A stretch of 64,000 nucleotides of DNA from Terebella lapidaria (Eukaryota; Annelida; Polychaeta; Terebellida; Terebellidae). Below the pieces are notes generated by a model that saw only the letters and a list, made by a program, of their open reading frames with translations, was not told the DNA's origin and did no database searches. The DNA lies in contig OX424567.1 in assembly GCA_949152475.1 (NCBI GenBank), positions 25,879,402 through 25,943,401 on the forward strand. Reading direction: 5' to 3'. Shown piece after piece: positions 55,350-64,000 of this stretch. Position 1 is the first letter of the stretch. The number at the start of each line of letters is the position of its first letter. A program made the position numbers and the translations under genes.

Positions 55350-57010
55350 GCAAATTTGGGCCCATGTAGCGCAGCTTACTGTTTCTTCCAAATTCGATGA
55401 AGATTAAAAATGTGCCAGACGGATCAAATATGGTATACATTCAGTGGGTTAGTAGTATTAACAGAGTAAGGTGCACTTCTGCCGATGTAATCAACACGCC
55501 GATGTAAGCAACACATTATATCATCGTCATTAATTTACAAACACAGGCTGGTGATGCATTCTCACGTACTTGGTCCTGGTTAAGGGCAAACATCTATGGA
55601 GCAGAATGCAGGTAATAATTCTACATGCATATTGTATTGATGAACCATCATGCACCTCGGATCATTTGAAATAAATGGTCAAAATTTATAAGCCTACATG
55701 TATCATGCAACGAAAAAAATGGTATTACTTCATTCATTCACTACTAAATATCCTGTATTTAGCTCGTCTTGGTTCGATATTCACCATTCACTAATAGCAC
55801 AATGACATGACTGATATGTTCCCCTCTAACATACACACGTGGCTCTTTCATAAGTTTGTGTTTCCAAGTTCATAAAGGAAAGTTTGCACATGACTTCACA
55901 TTATGCAATCAGATTTGTTGTAGTTTTATGTTTTGTTTTTGTTGTTGTATGACTTGTATGAAAATGTTTAATTGTACATGGGCCTGCAGCCTGAATATGC
56001 AAATAAAGCATTATCAACATAAACATATTTTAGGTGGCTCCATTCAAAACTGTTAAACGGATGCTCTCCTCTACCTTTTGATTGATTGTATTTGATTTAC
56101 TAGCCTACAATTCCAGAATGGCACATCCTAAAAGACTTGGTCAAAATGATTCAACCACTGTGTCTCTGAACGCTCCATCGCACTCCATTCCGGCAATCTA
56201 ATTGTGCGTGTGCAGTACACATCTTTGCTATGTCGATTTTGTTGCAAATAATTTGGCTTCTCACAAACTGCCCTGATTATTTATTCATGATGCAGATTTG
56301 GTTTGTCTTGTTCCTGCAACATCTCCCTGAAAGAGACCTGATTGGATTATCATCAATGTTGTTGACACAACGTGTTTCCAACACACACCATTCCTTAAAT
56401 TTCTACAGATACAAACAAACTAGATTAAGTGTCTAACCATTGCCACGAACCAGCCTAGTACACGGTTGCTTTACTTGCGTCATCACTACGCTGTATTGAA
56501 CAATGTGTTATGAAATAAATCGATAATGTATTTTTTTACATTCACATTTCACAATACAAAAGACTAAACATCCATTTCATATTACAATGTGAGATGTGCA
56601 TTGTAAATATGTCAAGCTGTGCCATTTATGCATCACATAGTAATATGCATGACACACTTTCGACAAACCTGATGTCATCTTTGATGCACGCTTCAAACCA
56701 TCTGATGTAATTGGATTTTTTCAGGCCTTTTCTTAGCTACTTGACGTGACGGATTGAAGAACGGTACAAAATTCAACATACAGCAACGCACCAACACGTA
56801 ATTTGTAACACTGAGTCAGCTTGACATGCCTGTAGGGAGATATTCACAGATCCTCGTGCTTACCTCTCTTCTGTCAAATCAGGCATGAATTAAATTGACC
56901 CCTTGTCAGACCCGAGTAGCTACCCTCGACACTTTTATTCAAATGGATTGTTGAGTTTTGTGACGATCTCGTTCCTCATTAGACTTGAGATGTTTTTGTG
57001 ACGGGTGTGT
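55350..57010. other. Copy 2 counterpart of unit A, with a large difference near 55357-55510
   Basis: About 150 bases here replace some 1.1 kb of copy 1 (about 630-1735). The remainder follows copy 1 closely. No gene is seen. Confidence 0.5.
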
Positions 57011-59009
57011 AACATTTCTTAAAGAGAAATCAGGTTTGAAATTAGTCCTGTTAGTCCTGTTTACATACAAACATTATGAAATAGTGGTATTTAGAAAATA
57101 TGTAGAAAAGGGCATGTCAAGGTCAGTGTGCACTATGCCAGGACACCTAATATGGCAAAAGAAGGATGTGTGGTGTCATCAGTCAATATAACATTCATAG
57201 AACTTATTCATTTTAATCAATCTCCTTTCTCGATCTATTCGTTTACAGATTGGATCTTTTTTATATTTCTGTGGGAAATCTAGGGCAATACTCAATGTCA
57301 TGCATGAAACATGGGAAGATGATGATGAAGGTAAATGATTGTCACAATACAGTAAGACCAAACATGACAAGTGCCATGGGTACAGTGTGTCCCATGATAT
57401 AGTGGCGATATATAGGATAACAAGACTGACATTTTGTGTTGTAAATCATAATGCATGTACTATAAATTTGTATACCAAATAAAAAAAGTTTTGTTTGGAC
57501 ATTGCCAACAGGTATGATACTATGTAACTACAGACAATGACATGTAGATAGTTAAATCTGTTTTGTGTATTGTCACCTTGCCTGCAAACCCCTCATCCAA
57601 CTGGCCATCTGAAGCCTGACATCCTCTTAAATATCATGTGACATTTTCAGATTTTCACTTTTATTTATAATCCCTCAGAAAAACTGCTTGGAGCAAATAT
57701 ATATTCGTGATCGTTTTTGACCATACATGCTGTGGAGTCGACTAACGTACCTAGACATCAATTTCCCCATATCTTCCTGTGGAGTGCAGAGTCAGGATTA
57801 TCCTTTCCTAGCAAGGTTGTCATGGCGACAGTTATCTCACTCCACTGTGGACTTGAGGAATGTAGTGCTGGAATGGATTATTTTCCGTGACTTAGCAAAC
57901 ATTGATCGGGATAATACTGATAGTCTCATCCAAAGTGATATAATCTAGAGATTGTTAGAGAATGGTATCTCGAATCTTTCGGGATAAAATAATGAGATGA
58001 AAGCGGTATCTCCCATGTGACTTTGGCATTCTACTTTGACACTATATGTGAAGTGTTATGGGATTTAGGGATAACACTTACCTTGCCTTTTGGGGAAAAT
58101 TTCCTATCAGACTTGAGAGGCTGGGTATTGATCTCGCTCTTGTTCTGTATTTAGTTGTGAAACAGAGTGTCGGATTTGTTGATCCTGGAATTGAATAGGA
58201 AGATTGGAGATATCTGCAGTATGAATATTCATACTTTGAGGAACAATATCCATCCAGGAAGACATGTCCAAATTGGCTCATGGAGAAAACGTGTTCAAAG
58301 AAGGAAGGGAATAGGGAACACGCTCAGAGTAATTGTCTGTACGTGAAAGAATACTTCAAGGAACTAATATGCCAGGTATTAACAGCAATGCACTTTTTTG
58401 ATATGCATTTTTCATAGTGAATTTCTCATAGCTAAAACTGTGATAGCTATAGCTATTCCACCATTTTTTCTCCTGTTTCCTCTCTTGTAGTGTTGTTCCA
58501 TGTTTATGAGCAAACTTCCTATTTGAGCCAAACTCCTACCACGAGATGGTGTGACCAAGAATTGAATATATTGAGTTGTGTGGGTGCATATACATGCATG
58601 GCATTGCATTGTTATGGGTAATAATACCTGAAGTATATGTCTTCCTTTCCAGAAATGTTTTTAAAATTCTGAATTTACTTGTGAAACGTGTTTGTGAAAA
58701 ACAACACGGTTTGTACCTTGGATATGTCCAATTAGTGAGCCATAGCATTACGTTCACATATATATTCATATTTCTTAAACAATTAGAAAGTTTTTCATCT
58801 GTCTGTCTTCTCCAACCTAATGAACGGGATACTTGTCCCCCTTATTTGAATAGTTACTGACGTGGTACTGAGAAATTGTGTTTGTCATATTTACTGATAA
58901 GTCATATTTAGAGATACAACTGATGGTTCCCCTACGATGTTCTAATCATACATGTATGTGGGTGGGAATAACTGAAATAACTGCTATTCAAACCTAGGTT
59001 TTTGCTTAC

Positions 59010-59099
59010 TTGAACACAACAATAATAGGATGATAAGCCTAAATAAAGCCAGCGCTATTGTCGCCAGCAGAATGACCCCCAGGATGATGACACAGTGAG
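59010..59099 (-). CDS. Candidate minus-strand transmembrane exon, second copy
   Basis: Counterpart of 5235-5324 with the same acceptor, donor and 90-base length. Differences: Leu-Met to Ile-Ile, Ser to Leu and one synonymous change. It is still fully hydrophobic. No gene can be assembled around it. Confidence 0.33.
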
Positions 59100-62000
59100 C
59101 TGAGGGAACATAGGGTATCGTGAACTAAGTATAAACTCCCAGTCTATTGAAATCAATCACAGAACTCCAATTTCTATAAGCAGCTTCACTCCCTAGACCA
59201 AGCTGTCAATTTCCTCTATTGTAAATGTACGTGCTCTCACAGCATATGAAAGAACGCGTTATGTACTGATTGGTGGTCTGAAAATTTTAAAGTATGTTGC
59301 AGTAAGTTTCATTCAATCCGTGAACATATATCCTTGGATTTGCTCCTTCTCATCAACTGACATGTAACGGTATTCATTGTTAAGACATTTAGGAAAATGT
59401 TTTGTAAATCTGTCCACAGAGAGAACTGGAGTCTATGAGAACCTTAAATATCACGAAGAAACAGAATAGATTCGGTATTTTAACTATCAGCTGCATATAT
59501 TCATTGTAGTCTCTGCTTAGCTTACAACGCGGAAGCTAGCTCGCAGGAACATAGTGGTGAGTGATGGCCTGATGACCTTGAAGAACTTGTACGTTGCATG
59601 AGGCAGTGCAAGGCGCCTACTGTGTAAAGGCTGTGATGTTGGAATGTTTGATAATAGTCTTCTTGTAGGGAGAGCCCCTGACCTTGTCGTGATGAACCTG
59701 CTCTGTGAGCTAGAGAGACAGATATGGGAGCTCCATCATCCATGGTTTTGATAGGGGTCAGTAGCACTTAATTAGGGCCATGCACCTCACCAGTACCGCT
59801 TATATGGGTGGCCAGTTATGTATACATAAATGGTAAGAGCATTCACCTTTCACCTAACAAGCCCATACAACAAGACTTCCCATGCATAAAATTGGAAAAC
59901 ATATCTTGATATAAAATACTGACATTTGTGCATATTTAGTATCAGCGGGAAAACATAATACTGACTACACTATTCCTTCGAGCTACAATATTCCATTAGC
60001 TCCTGAACTTCTACATCTGACACCCTAATTGATACCACACAGTGAGATGTTTTGTCACATGTTATGTCATTTTTCTGGCCACAATAGGACATCTTATTCT
60101 CTTATCTTAAGATGTTATGAAATTTGTTCTTAGCTTTTGTTCCGGTATTGATGTGGTACCTTTATAGCGAGGGATGGCAGGGCAGCCGCATTATGTGTTA
60201 TGGTTGAATCAATGAGAGTGGCAGTTTGACTCAGCCTTTTTAATTTCATGGGGATTTGCGTCACTCGAAGCTGTTAATTCCAAATGTACTAAATCATATT
60301 AGCGGTCATGCACATCAACATTCAAGCAGCATAATTTGATGGTGCAAAAATCATGCCCTGAACAATTGTAAATATGATTGATAATGATATCTCTTGGGCG
60401 TTCGTTTTTACTGCACATCTGCCAATCTTCATCAATCAAATTAAACGGCTCAATTCATAACTGTGGAGAAATTATTTAATGGAGATATTCTGATGATTCA
60501 ACACATTATATCATCTTCATTAAATAACTTTTCCAGAACGGTATCGCTTTTGCAGTATTTGGTAATGCATTCTCACTTACTTTTTTCGTAATGGAAACTT
60601 TGAATTGACTTTGACTCCATTTTGAACTGTTAAACAAGATGCTCTGCTGTAACTTTTATTTGATTTACTAGCTTACTATTTCAGAATGGCACATCCTAAG
60701 AAAGGGTCCTTAGTTGACTCAAAATGACTCAACTAAAGTGTCTCTGTAGCTTTCTGTCACTCTGCATTCTGACAGTCGAATTATGATTGTGCAGTACACA
60801 GCTTCAAGTTGTTGGTTATGTTGCGCATACATTCTCTTCTCACGAACTGGCCTGATTTTTTATTTATTTATGATGCTGATTTGGTTTCTCTGGTGCCTGC
60901 AACATCGAGCACGTGCTATATTGTTCAACCATCACAAAATATTATGTATGACACTTATGTGGCGCAAGTTACAGAGTCTATGAAGAACACAGACAAAAAA
61001 AACTTTAATGTAATTGGATCATTCCAGTCCATTTCTCAGCTACTTTTAGTGACAGTCAATTAGTATGCAACGGATTAAATTTCACTGCAAATTTAACATA
61101 CAACAACGCACCAACAGGTTATTTTTCTTGTCAAGGCATAATATTAAGTCGGCTTGACATGCCTCTAGAGACACCATCACATATCCTCGTGAATTCCCAC
61201 ATCTCTCAAGTCGAATCTGTCGTGAATTAAATTGTCTCCTTTGTAGTCCCGAGTAGCCATCCTCGGCACTTTAATCGAATTGTTCAATTTTGTTATGATC
61301 TGTTTCCTTGAGCGACTTGAGAAGTTGTATGTGTTAGGCGTGTAACAACTTGTTTTCAGAGAAATCATTAAAATGGGTTAGATACTATTCAAGCTGTCGG
61401 ATCAAACTGTCACAATAACGTGTGCATTGTACTCATGGTTTCAATTGAGTAGCCCCGTATGTTCCTCTGTAGGATTACATACTGGATAATGACCAGAGAG
61501 ATAGCTTGTTTGTGGATGTTGATACTGCAGTCACGCTTTTCGATACTTGTTTGTTTATATACAATTACAGCACAAAAACACGACACATTACATGAGCAGG
61601 GCGTGTCCAGAACCAGTCGAAAGGGATTTTCCAGGGTCTGGAAACCTGTAATGTTGTGAATATGCATCGACAGAGAAATGCAGTGTTTGCAGTTTACTAC
61701 TAGAGTTTCGGCGGTGGTTAGTTGTCCACTCTCTTGATGTTGCTGAAAAAGGTGTAAAACCACCTGTCAACACATTCAGGAAAATGTGACATACAGGGCC
61801 TGGCTGCTGCATCAATGCATTTGTGAAACAGCCAATATAATTAGCTATGATGAACATACATTAATAAAAGAGAGCATGTACTGTTCGTCATGCTAATTTC
61901 GTTTGTTTTGTGTGTGTGCGTAAAACATTCAATTTTGACAATAATGATGATGCTGATGTGACACATCTATCAGAAATACACCTACATTATGTATTTCATA

Positions 62001-62690
62001 TTCGTTCCCACGACGAAATGTCCACAAAATGTATGTACCTTGCTTTTCTTCATGAAGATGTCAGAAACACCAAAATGTGCTAATTCAGTCGATTAAATCA
62101 TGCATTAACAATCACGGACCAATAAACATCGCATCAGCAGCTCTGTCAACGCATGAAATCATTCGTGAACATGGAAAATAGACCAGACTACCACTCCCCA
62201 TGAACAACGTGCTATAAGCAGCAAATATTACACGACATTTATGGCCACCCAAACCACTAAATTTGTGTCATTATTTGCCACAAATATGCAGAGGGGTCAT
62301 GTTTTATTGTTGGTCAAGCGTTTGAGTGTTGAGACTTCAAATAGACTCGAGGCAATGGAAGGTTTCTGGGTTTGTAGGAAACAATATCTAGTCATCTCTG
62401 GAATATTAACAATATTGAATATACACATATTGCATTGCACCGCGTTGCAGTTTGTGCTGATATATTTGGACAATGTAGAAACAACTAAACGAATATACGG
62501 TTACAACATCCAATGTTCGATGTCTCTCCCCAGCATTTATCTGAAAAATTGCCACAGTCGTCATGTGTAGCAACTCCAGACTTTTGCTGTTTGTTTCTGT
62601 GTCTCATGCTTCAATTTAGCATTGCCCATATTTGGGCAGGTCATTTCCTTGTAAAGCTACTCATAGTAGGGACACGACAGAAGACATTGA

Positions 62691-62918
62691 TTCCCATTAG
62701 ATCCAAATTACCACCAGGACCTGATAAAAATCCACGAGTTTGCAGGGACTTGGCTGCGGGGCGCACATCGAAGGTTCCTGGCAGCGGTATGGAGGGAATG
62801 TTCTGGAGACAGCCCAGAAAAGGGCAGAGTTGGGATCTCAATGAAAGTTGGTTGGGAAGACGGAAGGAACTGGCGTGGCACTGTGCTGTTTGCTGTCGCT
62901 TTCTGTTTTCCAATTGGG
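62691..62918 (+). other. Possible upstream exon, second copy
   Basis: Counterpart of 9794-10020. Here an ATG exists (62841) giving MKVGWEDGRNWRGTVLFAVA, then FCFPIG before the gtaaac donor. The phase at the donor is 0, which does not match the sema exon at 63394 directly. Confidence 0.22.
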
Positions 62919-63393
62919 GTAAACAATAGCAGATGTCCTACTTCATCGAAAAGCAAAATCAGCTATTATTGTAATGCAAATGTGAGCAGTTACTATTTGA
63001 ATGAACTATTATTTTTATCCAACCTTAGTATTTGAACAAGGTAGTTGATAATAAAAATGTGAATGTCATTGATGTGTAGTTTGCATACATACAATTGAAT
63101 GTGGAAGATGTTGTCTTGATGGTCATTCGTCTGTCATGAAAACTCCACGTATTGTGCTATATAATTTACTTTCATTTGCTTTCGGGATGTATCATCCAGT
63201 CCACAAACAATCCTATATGAATTTAATCTCCTTTTCAGTTTGCAGTGTTTGCACTCTCGATTGCAGGAGCAATATAAGATGGGCTCAACACCCATCAGAA
63301 GATGGAACAGAAGTCTCCTCAACACTTTATCTACTCTTGTGTATGTCTAGTATGGCTCTGAAAATATGAATAAGTATATTTGACGTTTTCCAG

Positions 63394-63499
63394 ACTTGCT
63401 GGCTGACCGGACCATTTCACGATACCACACAGAGAACATTGTAGACTACTCACAACTGATTGTAGACATTCCACGTCACCAAATCATCGTAGGAGCCAG
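63394..63499 (+). CDS. Sema5: First sema exon of a second Sema5 locus (partial gene)
   Basis: Same length, phase, acceptor (ttttccag) and donor as 10506-10611. Only three bases differ: one synonymous (GAT/GAC) and two conservative (Ile/Val at LIVDI, Val/Ile at HQIIV). The flanking intron differs more, which suggests the exon is still under selection in both copies, or was until recently. The gene continues off the window. Confidence 0.85.
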
Positions 63500-64000
63500 G
63501 TCTGTTATACACAACTATACCAAACCTAGTTTTAGTAAACAAGTTATGATAACTTGCAACATAACATATCCCTGCTAAATTATTCTGGCACAATTGGTGT
63601 GTAATCTTGAGTAATCAGTGTATTTAGCGGCTGTTCTTTCATCATTAAAGAACACATTGTACAACATTATACAACATAGATACAACCATGTTAGCTGTCT
63701 TCATTATTATTGCCTGATAAATAATTAATTATCCACATATGTTACTAATGCTAAGACTCAAAGACGTTAACGTTGAAGGTTATATTTTCAAAATTATGAC
63801 TCGTTTTGACTTATGGTCTATGCAGGTGCAACAATGGAAGTGGTGTTCTTGTTGCATGATGCAGGGAACAAAATGTAGTTATTGTTTGTGTAATTGTGCT
63901 GGGGTTTTGTCATGGTCTACCCATCCCTATCACAGCAGGAAAAACTGTACTGAGTGATAAATCTTCGTTGGAACACAAAACATTGGCTTAGTCCCTTGAC

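Larger units (their letters stand above)
54702..64000 (+). repeat. Large segmental duplication, copy 2 (start of a second Sema5 locus)
   Basis: Matches copy 1 from cttgaatgatag to the end of the window, so it continues beyond. It is about 1.8 kb shorter because of net deletions or copy-1 insertions. It carries the same first sema exon. The rest of the second gene, if present, lies to the right. Confidence 0.95.

Overview
This is animal nuclear DNA: long AT-rich introns and repeats around short, GC-richer exons with GT...AG borders. No bacterial or viral gene organisation is visible. Frequent ACATGTA-type motifs, a tRNA-derived SINE, Tc1-like and reverse-transcriptase relics and short introns fit an invertebrate, possibly a lophotrochozoan such as a mollusc. 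That assignment is an inference from texture, not from a marker gene.

The one gene that can be read with confidence is a class 5 semaphorin on the + strand, 10506-24763. Nineteen exons join in one frame of 1,101 codons after an incomplete first codon: sema domain (exons 1-11), PSI domain (exon 12), seven thrombospondin type 1 repeats (exons 13-18), then one terminal exon with a transmembrane helix and a tail of about 106 residues. The signal-peptide exon is missing; it lies either before the window or among unproven candidates upstream. All introns joining the TSR exons are phase 1. A 7.2 kb intron between the fourth and fifth TSR is full of repeats.

The terminal exon, its 3' region and repeats form a 5,533 bp unit present twice head to tail (24159-29691 and 29692-35224) with no difference noticed on reading. 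The gene is therefore followed by a second intact membrane-anchor exon with no TSR exons of its own. The unit contains a 55-bp minisatellite, a reverse-transcriptase C-terminal relic and a dead Tc1-like transposase.

From 35.2 to 54.7 kb no gene can be called. The stretch holds a minus-strand reverse-transcriptase fragment, a 362-bp tandem repeat, a GC-rich island with a small signal-peptide-like ORF, a foldback element, a 1.1 kb element with inverted repeats and a long hairpin.

From about 54.7 kb to the end, the sequence is a diverged copy of bases 1 to about 11.1 kb, including the first sema exon (63394-63499 matches 10506-10611). The window thus holds the start of a second, head-to-tail semaphorin-5 locus, or a second haplotype placed in tandem by the assembly. 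Each copy itself contains an older internal duplication. Differences between the copies (a SINE with an empty counterpart, a 236-bp tandem duplication, an indel of about 0.67 kb) give a relative history of the region.
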